Assembly (NCBI GenBank): GCA_009835005.1
Contig: WTFG01000007.1
Coordinates: 1-64,000 of the forward strand
Source of the DNA: Flavobacteriaceae bacterium Ap0902
GTDB lineage: Bacteria; Bacteroidota; Bacteroidia; Flavobacteriales; Weeksellaceae
Direction: 5' to 3'
DNA length: 64,000 nt
The first letter of the stretch is position 1. Every line of letters begins with the position of its first letter. Under the pieces are notes generated by a model. It did no database searches and was not told the origin of the DNA. It worked only from the letters and a program-made list of their open reading frames with translations. Made by a program: the position numbers and the translations under genes. Positions 54,221 through 63,166 of this stretch are shown here, one piece after another.

Positions 54221-55098
54221 TTTTTGATTGTTTTTTTATTCGTAATAAATAAGATGATTAAACCCATCAGCATAAACGGAATGCTCAATATTTGTCCATT
54301 GTTTAAATTTAAATTCAAAGTATCTGCTACCCACTCTACACCTTGGTCTTCTTTGAAGAATTCTACGACAAACCTAATGAGCCATAGGATGAAAAAGAAT
54401 AAACCAAAAATGAATCCAGGTTGCTTTTTCTTATCTGTTTTTTGATAAATAAACCAAGTGATGATAAACAAGAGAATATATCCCAAAGCCTCATATAATT
54501 GTGCCGGGTGTCTTGGTACTATTGGCCCGTAATCGGGACTTTGTTGTGCAAATAAAACCGCCCAAGGCGCATCGGATGGTTTTCCTACAATTTCTGAATT
54601 TACAAAGTTTCCTATTCTTACAAATGCACCTCCAATGGCAACAGCAATCGCTAACCTATCCACAAGCCAAAGCATTGATTTGTCTTTTAAATATTTCTTG
54701 GTAAATAGGTACATGGCGATTAACAACCCTAATGTGGCGCCATGGCTTGCCAATCCCATAAAACCTACAAATCGATAATCATCTAAGAATAGCCAGCTAT
54801 CTCCTGGTGAATATTGAATGGGTAGAAATACCTCCAAAGGTCTCTCTATAAAAGCGCTGGGGTCATAGAATAAATATTCTCCCAATCTGGCTCCTGCTAT
54901 GGCTCCAATAAAAGTATAAAGGAATAAAGGATCTAATAAATCTAATGAAACATTATCTTTAATGAACATTTTTTTCATTAAAAACCAACCTACTAAAAAG
55001 GCTAAAATCCACATGAGACTGTAGAAATGTAAGGTCATAAAGCCAAGGTCTATACCTCCAGAGCCATCGTATGTTATGTATGCTAATTGTTCTTTCAT
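54217..55098 (-). CDS. lgt: Prolipoprotein diacylglyceryl transferase
   Basis: 293 residues with about seven membrane helices. Transfers diacylglyceryl from phosphatidylglycerol to the lipobox Cys. The family motifs are RIGNFVNSEIVG (about 162-173) and RHPAQLYEALGY (about 196-207). It is the first step for all lipoproteins noted in this window. It sits between yidD (7 bases upstream) and the DUF192 gene. Confidence 0.95.
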   Translation of the reverse strand: MKEQLAYITYDGSGGIDLGFMTLHFYSLMWILAFLVGWFLMKKMFIKDNVSLDLLDPLFLYTFIGAIAGARLGEYLFYDPSAFIERPLEVFLPIQYSPGDSWLFLDDYRFVGFMGLASHGATLGLLIAMYLFTKKYLKDKSMLWLVDRLAIAVAIGGAFVRIGNFVNSEIVGKPSDAPWAVLFAQQSPDYGPIVPRHPAQLYEALGYILLFIITWFIYQKTDKKKQPGFIFGLFFFILWLIRFVVEFFKEDQGVEWVADTLNLNLNNGQILSIPFMLMGLIILFITNKKTIKK

Positions 55099-55104
55099 AG
55101 ATTA

Positions 55105-55350
55105 TTATTTTTTAGGAACGGGATCATAGCCACTACCACCCCAAGGATGGCATCTAACGATTCTCTTTATAGTTAGCCAAGACCCTTTGAATATTCCGTG
55201 GGTTTTTAATGCTTCTATCCCGTATTGGGAACATGAAGGGCTAAATCTACAATTGCTACCCAGCCATGGGGATATGACCAATTGATAAAATCTAATCAGC
55301 CAAATAAAAGGAAGTGCTAAAATATTTTGCATTCGTTGCATCGATTGCAA
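55105..55350 (-). CDS. yidD: Membrane protein insertion efficiency factor YidD
   Basis: 81 residues with the YidD signature: [34 protein letters not shown] and [12 protein letters not shown]. It aids YidC-dependent insertion of inner membrane proteins. The start could be 55350, 55341 or 55332, since Met residues occur at 1, 4 and 7. It lies seven bases ahead of lgt and is probably in the same operon. Confidence 0.93.
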   Translation of the reverse strand: MQSMQRMQNILALPFIWLIRFYQLVISPWLGSNCRFSPSCSQYGIEALKTHGIFKGSWLTIKRIVRCHPWGGSGYDPVPKK

Positions 55351-55378
55351 ATATAATTATTAAATCTATAAGTAAATG

Positions 55379-56356
55379 TTACAATTTTGTTTTGATTTCA
55401 AAGAAGTCTTTTACGGCGTCTCTAATATCTTCTCCCAATTGCTGGCTTTGTGTAAAACTTCCTTTAAACTTTTCTAATGTTGAATCTTTTAATTCGAAAT
55501 CAATTGGATTGGGATGAATTTTATCTTTTGAATATAAGCCCAACTTTCTGCGCATTTTGGTCCACGGGTGATTTCCTCCAACAGGGAAATACGTGTCATC
55601 TATCACCTCAAATAAGTCTAATAAACCCTCTAGCCGTTCATGCGAATGTTTTCTATCATAGCCCACGTCCATAAAGTAAACAGGCGTTCCCATAGCCGTA
55701 GCTGGCAAAGCACAATGAATTCTAGAGGTGATAATCAGTTTGGCTTTGGCATACCTATCTAGTAATTTCGCTGCTTTGTCCATTCTCTGCTCCATAGATA
55801 GATTTTTTAAATCATAATCGTGATGCGTTAATACGGTAACTTGACTGCGGTGTTTTTCTGGAATAATTCTATTGATTTGTGTATCTACATATTTCTGATC
55901 AAATATTTTAACAAAAGGGTCTACCAACAAAATTTCATCCGATTTTTTGCCTTTGTATCTAGGTAAGGTTAGTGTGACACATCCAGAAAAGTAAGAGGGA
56001 ATATTTAAGTTTTGAAATAATTGCTGCGTATGTTTATCCCTGCATCCTATCGGGCCAAACTTCTCATAGTATGGCTTTAACTTTTCATCCAACATATATT
56101 CATGACATTGGTGCTTGTGGTCTATATATAGAGAAACAAATAAAGGAATTAAATTTGGATGAGGTGGCCAGTTTTTGGGATTTTTCATAAACCATCCATT
56201 GCATAGCAAGCGCGTTCGGGGAGCAGTTAAATCTTTATTTAAATGTTCACGATCAAGAAAATAATCAGGATTTCCAACTAATTTTAAAGCTGCATACGTT
56301 TGGATGTCATCTCCAATATTATCTGAATTTTTATAATAAATGATTGCTTTTTCCAA
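55379..56356 (-). CDS. Polysaccharide pyruvyl transferase family protein
   Basis: 325 residues matching the PF04230 type: DNIGDDIQTYAALKL at the N-terminus, LIITSRIHCALPATAMGTPV (about 215-234), and a middle IGCRDKHTQQLF segment. Some members add ketal pyruvate to sugars, others have unknown roles. The acceptor is unknown. It is separated from yidD by 28 bases and may be transcribed with it. Confidence 0.87.
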   Translation of the reverse strand: MEKAIIYYKNSDNIGDDIQTYAALKLVGNPDYFLDREHLNKDLTAPRTRLLCNGWFMKNPKNWPPHPNLIPLFVSLYIDHKHQCHEYMLDEKLKPYYEKFGPIGCRDKHTQQLFQNLNIPSYFSGCVTLTLPRYKGKKSDEILLVDPFVKIFDQKYVDTQINRIIPEKHRSQVTVLTHHDYDLKNLSMEQRMDKAAKLLDRYAKAKLIITSRIHCALPATAMGTPVYFMDVGYDRKHSHERLEGLLDLFEVIDDTYFPVGGNHPWTKMRRKLGLYSKDKIHPNPIDFELKDSTLEKFKGSFTQSQQLGEDIRDAVKDFFEIKTKL

Positions 56357-56391
56357 AGGCTAAGAATTTTGAGTTAAAGATAAAAGATTCT

Positions 56392-56419
56392 TTGAAATTA
56401 AAGATTCTATTATCTTTGC
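56392..56419 (+). promoter_or_regulatory. Promoter of the YopX-like gene
   Basis: TTG at 56392-56394, 17 bases, then TATCTTTG (56412-56419), ending four bases before the start codon. The message would be essentially leaderless. Confidence 0.7.
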
Positions 56420-56423
56420 ATCA

Positions 56424-56831
56424 ATGCGATCAAAAGTAAACAAATATAGATTAAGAGATGAATACACCATTGTGGGCTATGCAGAGCAGACATCGCAAGG
56501 GATGGTTTTCACAGGGAAATACCCTAAATTTTGGCTAAAAACACAACAGAAATTCACTTATATAGATGAGGCCATAGGGATATTAGATAGATTGAATAGA
56601 ATGATTTATGAATATGATATTGTATCCTATAAAATAAATCATAGAGAGATGAGAAGAGAAGGGATTGTACTATGGAGCGAGGAAAAAGAGGCTTTTGGAA
56701 TTTATGATATAAATTCCAAGCATTTTACTTTTTTCTTTATAGATGACTTGTTTTTATTTGAAAAAGATAAATTAGAAATTGTCTCCCATGTCTTCAATAG
56801 ACCAGAATTGATGGAACGTTTTAAGTTGTGA
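56424..56831 (+). CDS. YopX-like small protein
   Basis: 135 residues with no signal peptide. The order of motifs follows the YopX fold seen in phage and chromosomal proteins: IYEYDIVSYK (about 73-82), REGIVLWSEEKEAFGIYDI (about 88-106), and EIVSHVFNRPELM near the end. The function of YopX is unknown. There are no phage genes nearby. It lies just upstream of fabI, with a separate promoter for each. Confidence 0.65.
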   Translation: MRSKVNKYRLRDEYTIVGYAEQTSQGMVFTGKYPKFWLKTQQKFTYIDEAIGILDRLNRMIYEYDIVSYKINHREMRREGIVLWSEEKEAFGIYDINSKHFTFFFIDDLFLFEKDKLEIVSHVFNRPELMERFKL

Positions 56832-56846
56832 TTAACTAATTCTTAT

Positions 56847-56854
56847 TATATTTG
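56847..56854 (+). promoter_or_regulatory. -7 box for fabI
   Basis: TATATTTG, 21 bases before the ATG. Confidence 0.65.
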
Positions 56855-56875
56855 ATTTAAAGTAAAAAGAAAAAC

Positions 56876-57682
56876 ATGGGAATACTTAAAGGAAAGAAAG
56901 GAATCATATTCGGTGCATTAGATGAGCATTCTATAGCTTGGAAAGTAGCAGAACGCTGCTATGAAGAAGGTGCGGAATTTGTTTTGACCAATGCGCCAGT
57001 AGCTTTAAGAATGGGCGAAATCAATAAATTGGCAGAGAAAACTGGGAGTGAGGTTGTTCCAGCAGATGCTACCAATATGGAGGATCTTGGGAAATTGTTT
57101 GATGTTGCGATAGAGAAATTTGGTAAAATTGATTTTATTTTACATTCTATTGGAATGAGTGTAAATGTGAGAAAGGACAAACCATACACAGATTTAAATT
57201 ACAGTTGGTTAGAGAAAGGCTGGGATATCTCTGCAGTATCTTTCCATAAGGTGATGAAAACTGCTTGGGATAAGGATTGTATGAATGAGTGGGGTAGTAT
57301 TCTTGCCTTATCTTATATTGCAGCACAACGTGTATTCCCTAACTATAATGACATGGCAGATAACAAAGCTTATTTAGAGTCTATTGCTAGAAGCTTTGGG
57401 TATTTCTGGGGCAAAGAGAAAAAAGTGAGAGTGAATACAATTTCTCAATCACCAACGCCAACCACGGCAGGGCAAGGAGTAGAAGGATTTGGTGGTTTCT
57501 TATCTGTAGCAGAAGAAATCTCACCTTTGGGCAACGCAACTGGAGATGATTGCGCAGACTTATGTGTCATGATGTTCAGCGATTACACTAAACGAGTGAC
57601 TTTGCAAAACCTATATAATGATGGAGGGTATAGCAATACAGGAATCTCAGAAGGATTGGTGAAGAAATTTATGGAGAAATAA
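56876..57682 (+). CDS. fabI: Enoyl-[acyl-carrier-protein] reductase FabI
   Basis: 268 residues, NADH-dependent last step of the fatty acid elongation cycle. The FabI-type nucleotide site (GALDEHSIAWKVAERC), HSIGMS and the catalytic Tyr-x6-Lys (YNDMADNKA, about 161-169) are present. The C-terminus (LQNLYNDGGYSNTG) completes it. This is the triclosan-target type. Confidence 0.95.
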   Translation: MGILKGKKGIIFGALDEHSIAWKVAERCYEEGAEFVLTNAPVALRMGEINKLAEKTGSEVVPADATNMEDLGKLFDVAIEKFGKIDFILHSIGMSVNVRKDKPYTDLNYSWLEKGWDISAVSFHKVMKTAWDKDCMNEWGSILALSYIAAQRVFPNYNDMADNKAYLESIARSFGYFWGKEKKVRVNTISQSPTPTTAGQGVEGFGGFLSVAEEISPLGNATGDDCADLCVMMFSDYTKRVTLQNLYNDGGYSNTGISEGLVKKFMEK

Positions 57683-57689
57683 TATAGCC

Positions 57690-57820
57690 AGCTCAAAATA
57701 ACCTTTTTAATGTTCTTAATTCAATTCAGGGTATCAACCATAAACTTAAACCGTTTATATTGATCCAATGAGATGCTGAATCAAATTTAGAATGCCTAAT
57801 TTTAAAGGCTTTGGAACAAC
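57690..57820. repeat. Possible decayed copy of the palindromic repeat
   Basis: The stretch shares AGCTCAAAATAACC, ACCGTTTATATTG and TGAGATGCTGAATCAAATTTAGAATG in the same order as the two clear copies, with many changes. The end repeats are poor. It is only suggestive. The rest of the 297-base gap holds a terminator and the next promoter. Confidence 0.3.
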
Positions 57821-57840
57821 TGCTAATATTCTTAATATCT

Positions 57841-57887
57841 AAAAGTCTGTGAATATGAAATTTTGTATCATGTTGGCAGACTTTTTT
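57841..57887 (+). terminator. Terminator in the gap between fabI and the transporter
   Basis: Stem AAAAGTCTG/CAGACTTTT with a long loop, followed by a T-run. Confidence 0.65.
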
Positions 57888-57943
57888 CTATTAAAAAAAA
57901 CATAATATTAACCCATATAATTTTTAACCCTGATATAACATCT

Positions 57944-57951
57944 TAACTTTG
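57944..57951 (+). promoter_or_regulatory. -7 box for the AAE transporter
   Basis: TAACTTTG, 28 bases before the ATG. Confidence 0.6.
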
Positions 57952-57979
57952 TAGCACGTTAATCATAGCTATAAAACTT

Positions 57980-59665
57980 ATGGATTGGATAGAAAGTTTG
58001 CTGTTGCCTACAGAAACTCCTAATATGGTACAATCACTTATGGTCATTATGCTTGCTATTAGTTCGGGAGCTTTTGTTGGTAGAATGAAGGTGGGCAAAG
58101 TTTCTTTGGGTGTTGCGGCCATTATGTTTACAGGATTGATACTAGGACATTATGGCTATAGAATAGAAGAAAATATCCTAGAATTTATTAGAGAACTAGG
58201 TTTAATCTTATTTGTATATGGAATTGGATTACAGGTAGGTCCATCTTTTTTCTCATCTTTTAAATCAGAAGGGTTAAAGTACAATATACTAGCTGTTTCT
58301 ATGGTATTAATGAGTGGGTTGCTCACCTATATTTTATTTATAGGGACATCGTTGCCCATAGAGAGTATGGTGGGTATTATGTCTGGTTCTGTGACGAATA
58401 CACCTGGACTTGGTGCAGCAACAAGTACCATCCAAGAAATTAAAAACTTAAATCCAACCAAAACTTTTATGGATCCAGCCATCGGTTATGCTATCACGTA
58501 TCCATTAGGTGTATTAGGAATCATCACTACCATTATATTATCTAAAAGTTTCTTGAAGATTAACACAGATGTAGAGATGCGTAAATTCCGTATGATGCGT
58601 TTGAATAGAGAGGAACCCTTGATTCAACAGAAAATTAGAGTGACCAAAGATAAATATGTGGGCAAATCTTTGAATGATGTTTTAAAGGAATTTCCTGGAA
58701 GTATAGTCGTTTCTAGATTAAAAAGAGCTGGAGACAAAGACGTGATTAGTCCTACATTGGATATGAAAGTTCAAATGAGAGATGTCATGATGCTGGTAGG
58801 AATAGCATCAGAAGTAGAAAAATTAAAAGACGCGTTAGGCAGAGAGTCTTCTGATTCTCTCATAGAATCGGATTCTGGAATTATTTCTAAAGATATTTAT
58901 GTCACCAATAAAAAGGCTGTGCACAAAAAACTCACTCAATTGGATTTATATAATACCTATGATCTCAAGGTAACTAGGGTATATAGAGCAGGTAGGGAAA
59001 TGTTGGCGCGTCCTTCCCTAGATCTTTATTATGGAGATGTGTTGCATGTTGTAGGTAAAGAAAGTAGTATTGTAGAGGTAGAAAAAATCATAGGAAATTC
59101 TGAGAAGAAATTAATAGAGCCAGATTTGCTTTCACTTTTCGGTGGATTAATTATAGGAATCATAGTAGGGTCTATTCCTTTGTTTGTGCCAGGGCTTCCT
59201 GTCCCAATTAAGCTAGGTTTTGCAGCAGGACCTCTCATTGTAGCATTGATTATCAGTAGATATGGAGGAGTTAGTTTTATTCATTCCTATTTGAATAATG
59301 GTGCTACCCATTTCATGAAAGATTTGGGGATATGTCTCTTCTTTGCAGCTGTGGGTGTACATGCAGGAGAAAACTTTTATCATAACTTTGTGGAATATAA
59401 TGGTTGGGTATGGTTATTATATGGTTCTGTAATTACCTTTATCCCCCTTATTCTCATGGTAATTATTGGTAGATTCTTTATGAAGATTAATTTCCTACAA
59501 CTGGCAGGTCTTATGAGTGGGACTTATACAGATCCAGCGGCACTATCTTTTAGTACATCCTATTTAGAATCAGATATCCCTGTGCAGTCGTATGCCCAGA
59601 TATATCCCTTGGTAACGATTTTCAGGATTTTTGTAGCTCAATTATTAATTTTAATGTTTGCCTAA
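57980..59665 (+). CDS. Aspartate:alanine exchanger family transporter (YidE type)
   Basis: 561 residues. Two blocks of membrane helices (about 15-185 and 390-560) flank a cytoplasmic region with two RCK_C/TrkA-C-like domains (about 210-290 and 300-375: RPSLDLYYGDVLHVVG). Each block has the SGSVTNTPGLGAA / SGTYTDPAALSF pseudo-repeat expected of AAE transporters. Substrate unknown, perhaps an amino acid or dicarboxylate. It has its own promoter and is followed by a repeat element. Confidence 0.88.
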   Translation: MDWIESLLLPTETPNMVQSLMVIMLAISSGAFVGRMKVGKVSLGVAAIMFTGLILGHYGYRIEENILEFIRELGLILFVYGIGLQVGPSFFSSFKSEGLKYNILAVSMVLMSGLLTYILFIGTSLPIESMVGIMSGSVTNTPGLGAATSTIQEIKNLNPTKTFMDPAIGYAITYPLGVLGIITTIILSKSFLKINTDVEMRKFRMMRLNREEPLIQQKIRVTKDKYVGKSLNDVLKEFPGSIVVSRLKRAGDKDVISPTLDMKVQMRDVMMLVGIASEVEKLKDALGRESSDSLIESDSGIISKDIYVTNKKAVHKKLTQLDLYNTYDLKVTRVYRAGREMLARPSLDLYYGDVLHVVGKESSIVEVEKIIGNSEKKLIEPDLLSLFGGLIIGIIVGSIPLFVPGLPVPIKLGFAAGPLIVALIISRYGGVSFIHSYLNNGATHFMKDLGICLFFAAVGVHAGENFYHNFVEYNGWVWLLYGSVITFIPLILMVIIGRFFMKINFLQLAGLMSGTYTDPAALSFSTSYLESDIPVQSYAQIYPLVTIFRIFVAQLLILMFA

Positions 59666-59803
59666 AAGTAGCCGTCTCAAAACCTTAAAAATAGGTAATT
59701 CTGAACTTGATTTAGAATTTTATCATTCTAATAAACAGTTTATTGTGAGACTCTGAAATAAATTCAGGGTGACGAAATCGGTGCTTTGAGACGGCTACTT
59801 TTG
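59664..59803. repeat. Palindromic interspersed repeat, copy 2 (about 140 bp)
   Basis: AAAAGTAGCCGTCTCAAA and its mirror TTTGAGACGGCTACTTTT close the element. Between them, TTCTGAACTTGA, GAGACTCTGAAATAAATTCA and GGGTGACGAAA match copy 1 (16648-16784) closely. It begins within the transporter stop codon region and ends 34 bases before the Crp/Fnr gene. Confidence 0.85.
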
Positions 59804-59837
59804 ATTAATTATATCTTTATTAAATTAGCAGTATTTT

Positions 59838-60449
59838 ATGCATAACAATGAACATATGATTTTAGAAGAGGATATTTTAGCGGCTGGTGGTGAGTTGGTC
59901 ACATATAAGAAAGGTGAAGTTATATTTAGTCAACTAGATTGGCCCAGGTATTTTTTTCAAATAAAATCAGGAGCGGTGGCCATGAATACCTTGAATGAGG
60001 ATGGAAAGGAGTTTACGCAAGGAGTTTTCTCGCGGAAAGGTGATAGTTTTGGAGAGCCACCCCTCTTTATAGATAAAAATTATCCTTCTACGGCCAAAGT
60101 GCTAGAAGATTCAAAAATATATCAATTGCCAAAAGAGAACTTCATTCAATTATTAATAGAAAAACCAGCATATAGTTTAGCCTTAAATAAAAAATTAAGT
60201 AAAATGCTATACTTTAAATCCAAAATGTCTACAGAGATATCACTCTATGACCCAGAGCATCGCATTTTAACCTTGTTTGATTTTATTAAATCCAAGTCAG
60301 GATCTACAGGAAAACACGAAAAAATAGACCTCACACGCCAACAAATAGCTAATTTAACAGCATTGCGTGTAGAGACTGTTATACGAGCTATTAAATCCTT
60401 AGAGGAGAAAGGAGAACTTCAAATTAAAAATCGCAAAGTTTATTATTAA
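59838..60449 (+). CDS. Crp/Fnr-family transcriptional regulator
   Basis: 203 residues: an N-terminal cyclic-nucleotide-binding-like beta-barrel (about 15-115) and a C-terminal winged HTH (TRQQIANLTALRVETVIRAI, about 165-184). The N-terminal Fe-S Cys cluster of FNR is absent, so it is not a classic oxygen-sensing FNR. Position directly ahead of the nos cluster suggests it controls that cluster, possibly in response to nitrogen oxides (inferred). Confidence 0.9.
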   Translation: MHNNEHMILEEDILAAGGELVTYKKGEVIFSQLDWPRYFFQIKSGAVAMNTLNEDGKEFTQGVFSRKGDSFGEPPLFIDKNYPSTAKVLEDSKIYQLPKENFIQLLIEKPAYSLALNKKLSKMLYFKSKMSTEISLYDPEHRILTLFDFIKSKSGSTGKHEKIDLTRQQIANLTALRVETVIRAIKSLEEKGELQIKNRKVYY

Positions 60450-60456
60450 GTTATTA

Positions 60457-60470
60457 GTGATATTTATCAT
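60457..60470. promoter_or_regulatory. Crp/FNR-like binding site upstream of the nos cluster
   Basis: GTGAT-ATTT-ATCAT is close to the FNR/Crp form TTGAT-N4-ATCAA (8 of 10 arm positions). Its centre lies about 58 bases before the expected transcription start set by the -7 box at 60510, a class I activator position. Confidence 0.55.
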
Positions 60471-60509
60471 TTGTGATTAGCCTCATAAACTATGGGGGCA
60501 TATTACCGC

Positions 60510-60517
60510 TAAATTTG
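60510..60517 (+). promoter_or_regulatory. -7 box for the nos cluster
   Basis: TAAATTTG fits TAnnTTTG, 28 bases before the cytochrome start. Confidence 0.65.
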
Positions 60518-60545
60518 TGTTAAACAAATACAAATCGAGGCAGTT

Positions 60546-61040
60546 ATGAAGAAAGTTATTTTATTGGGTATTTTTGCTGGGACTTTAATCGTGAGTTGTG
60601 GAAAAAAAGATGAAGTTCCTGATTACGCAAAGAATAGAGAAGTGGAGACAGAACAGACGGCACCATCTTTAGATACGCCAGAAGTTGCTAATGCAGATGA
60701 CCCCATGTCTAACAAAGGGGTAGGACCAGTGAAATCCTTGGAAATTCCAGAAACTATAGATCAGGATATGGCAGCGGCAGGTAAAGAGATATATGATTCT
60801 AAATGTACTGCATGTCATAAACCAACCGTCAAATTTATAGGACCTGCACAGAAAGGTTTATTAGATAGAAGAACGCCAGAATGGGCTATGAATATGATTT
60901 TGAATCCAGAAGAGATGATTCAAAAAGACCCTATTGCTAAACAGTTGTTGGCAGAGGCTAATGGTGCGCCAATGGCTAATCAAGGCTTAACAGAAGAGGA
61001 GGCTCGTCAGGTGCTTGAGTATATACGTACGATAGAATAA
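60546..61040 (+). CDS. c-type cytochrome lipoprotein of the nos cluster
   Basis: 164 residues with a lipobox Cys18 (LIVSCGKK), an acidic linker, and one haem c site C87-T-A-C-H91. A later Met (GAPMANQ) is the probable axial ligand. It would pass electrons to nitrous oxide reductase in the periplasm. Its stop is 34 bases before nosZ. Such monohaem lipoprotein cytochromes accompany clade II nosZ in other Bacteroidetes. Confidence 0.9.
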   Translation: MKKVILLGIFAGTLIVSCGKKDEVPDYAKNREVETEQTAPSLDTPEVANADDPMSNKGVGPVKSLEIPETIDQDMAAAGKEIYDSKCTACHKPTVKFIGPAQKGLLDRRTPEWAMNMILNPEEMIQKDPIAKQLLAEANGAPMANQGLTEEEARQVLEYIRTIE

Positions 61041-61074
61041 AAACACATTATAAAGAATTATCAAAAGTAAAAAA

Positions 61075-63069
61075 ATGAAAAATATTAGCGGATTAAATAA
61101 ACTTGCTTGGCTGCTTGCCGCCTTCATGTTTGTAGGTTGTAATAAGGGTAGGGAACAAAAAACTGGACAAGGATCTGGTGCTATTGCTGGGAATGCTGCA
61201 GAGAAAGTATATGTAGCACCTGGAGAATATGATGAATATTATGCTTTTTTATCTGGTGGATTTAGTGGGCAATTAGCGGTATATGGTTTACCTTCCGCAA
61301 GATTGTTAAAAGTGATTCCTGTGTTTTCTCAAGATGCAGAAAAAGGCTATGGATATAATGAGGAAACCAAACCGATGTTGGAAACCTCTTATGGCTCTAT
61401 ACCTTGGGATGATGCGCATCACCCAGATATATCCCAAACCAACGGGGAATTAGATGGGCGTTGGGTATTTATAAATGGTAATAATACGCCAAGAATAGCA
61501 AGGATTAATCTGGAAACTTTTGAGACAGAGGAAATCATGGAGATTCCTAACAGTGCGGGTAATCACTCTTCTTCTTTTGTGACAGAAAATACGGAATATG
61601 TTATAGCGGGTACGCGTTTCTCTGTTCCAATTCCACAACAAGATATTTCTATCAAGGATTATAAAGGAAACTTTAAAGGAACGACTTCATTCTTATCTGT
61701 AGATCAAGAAACGGGGGAAATGGATATTGCTTTTCAAATTTTAATGCCTGGGTTTGATTATGATTTAGGACATCCAGGTAGAGGGAAATCTCATGGATGG
61801 TTCTTCCAGACTACCTATAACACAGAGGAGGCGAATACATTATTAGAGGTAAATGCTTCCCAAAATGACAAGGATTTTATCGCGGCTATCAACTGGAAAA
61901 AGGCAGAAGAGTATGTGAAAGAAGGTAAAGGTACTTGGATGCCAGCAGATTATAGACACAATATATATGATGAGTCTACGCACACGGCAACATCAGAGAA
62001 GAAAGATAGAGTGTTGGTTTTAGATCCATCAGAATTACCAGGTATTGTTTACTTCTTGCCTACACCTAAATCACCTCACGGTGTGGATGTAGACCCAACA
62101 GGAGAATACATCATTGGTAATGGTAAATTATCTGCTGATTTAACGGCACATTCCTTTACTAAAATGTTAGATGCAATAGAAAATGAAAAATATGATGGAG
62201 AAGCCTATGGAATTCCAATTTTAAATTATGAAGACGTGCTAGGGGGTACCGTGAAACAACCAGGACTTGGACCTTTGCATACAGAATTTGACGCAGAAGG
62301 AAATGGATATACAACTTTCTTTATCTCATCAGAGGTAGTGAAATGGAAAGTAGGTACATGGGAGATCATAGATAGAAAACCAACTTATTATTCCGTAGGT
62401 CACTTGATGATCCCAGGAGGGAACTCTCAAAAACCATTTGGTAAATACCTCATTGCTATGAACAAAATCACCAAAGATAGATATCTACCAACGGGTCCAG
62501 AGATGAACCATTCTGCACAACTGTATGATATAACTGGTGAGAAAATGGAATTATTGCTAGACTTCCCAACTATTGGAGAGCCCCATTATGCAGCAGGTAT
62601 TCCAGCAGAAATGATTCAATCTAAATCCAAAAAAGTTTATAGATTAGAGGATAATAATCACCCTGATGCTACGCTCAAAGATCCAGATACAAGAGTGGAA
62701 AGAGATGGAAATGAAGTTCATGTATACATGACCATGATTAGATCTCACTTCTCTCCAGATAATATAGAAGGTATTAAAGTAGGGGATAAAGTTTATTTTC
62801 ACGTGACTAATTTAGAACAAGATTTTGATGTGCCACATGGTTTTGCCATGATTGGGGCTAATACGGCAGAGCTGTTAATTATGCCAGGACAAACAGAAAC
62901 GATGCTGTGGGAGCCTAAGAGAGTGGGTGTTTGGCCTTTCTATTGTACGGATTTCTGTTCTGCATTACACCAAGAGATGCAAGGATATGTACGGGTATCG
63001 CCAGCGGGTTCTAATACAGAATTAAGTTGGAGTTTAGGGGAAAATGGAGCAGATGAAGTTACAGAATAA
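61075..63069 (+). CDS. nosZ: Nitrous oxide reductase NosZ, clade II (Sec type)
   Basis: 664 residues. Reduces N2O to N2 with CuA and CuZ centres. The Sec-type N-terminus is a lipoprotein signal (FVGC22), not a Tat twin-arginine, typical of clade II. CuZ His residues are visible in DDAHHPDIS (115-116), GNHSS, SHGWF, SPHGVDV, LHTEF and MNHSAQ. CuA ligands are in CTDFCSALHQEM (about 624-635), preceded by DVPHGF. All appear intact, so an active enzyme is expected. Confidence 0.98.
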   Translation: MKNISGLNKLAWLLAAFMFVGCNKGREQKTGQGSGAIAGNAAEKVYVAPGEYDEYYAFLSGGFSGQLAVYGLPSARLLKVIPVFSQDAEKGYGYNEETKPMLETSYGSIPWDDAHHPDISQTNGELDGRWVFINGNNTPRIARINLETFETEEIMEIPNSAGNHSSSFVTENTEYVIAGTRFSVPIPQQDISIKDYKGNFKGTTSFLSVDQETGEMDIAFQILMPGFDYDLGHPGRGKSHGWFFQTTYNTEEANTLLEVNASQNDKDFIAAINWKKAEEYVKEGKGTWMPADYRHNIYDESTHTATSEKKDRVLVLDPSELPGIVYFLPTPKSPHGVDVDPTGEYIIGNGKLSADLTAHSFTKMLDAIENEKYDGEAYGIPILNYEDVLGGTVKQPGLGPLHTEFDAEGNGYTTFFISSEVVKWKVGTWEIIDRKPTYYSVGHLMIPGGNSQKPFGKYLIAMNKITKDRYLPTGPEMNHSAQLYDITGEKMELLLDFPTIGEPHYAAGIPAEMIQSKSKKVYRLEDNNHPDATLKDPDTRVERDGNEVHVYMTMIRSHFSPDNIEGIKVGDKVYFHVTNLEQDFDVPHGFAMIGANTAELLIMPGQTETMLWEPKRVGVWPFYCTDFCSALHQEMQGYVRVSPAGSNTELSWSLGENGADEVTE

Positions 63070-63106
63070 ATAAATTCTTAAAATATGGAATAGTACTTTT
63101 TTCAGG

Positions 63107-63139
63107 AAGGCAGGGGACGTTATGTTTTCTGCCTTTTTA
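63107..63139 (+). terminator. Terminator between nosZ and the following nos genes
   Basis: Stem AAGGCAG/CTGCCTT with a 15-base loop, then TTTTTA. It could limit read-through from nosZ into the accessory genes. Confidence 0.72.
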
Positions 63140-63166
63140 TAATCAATAATCATTAAATTTCTTCTT

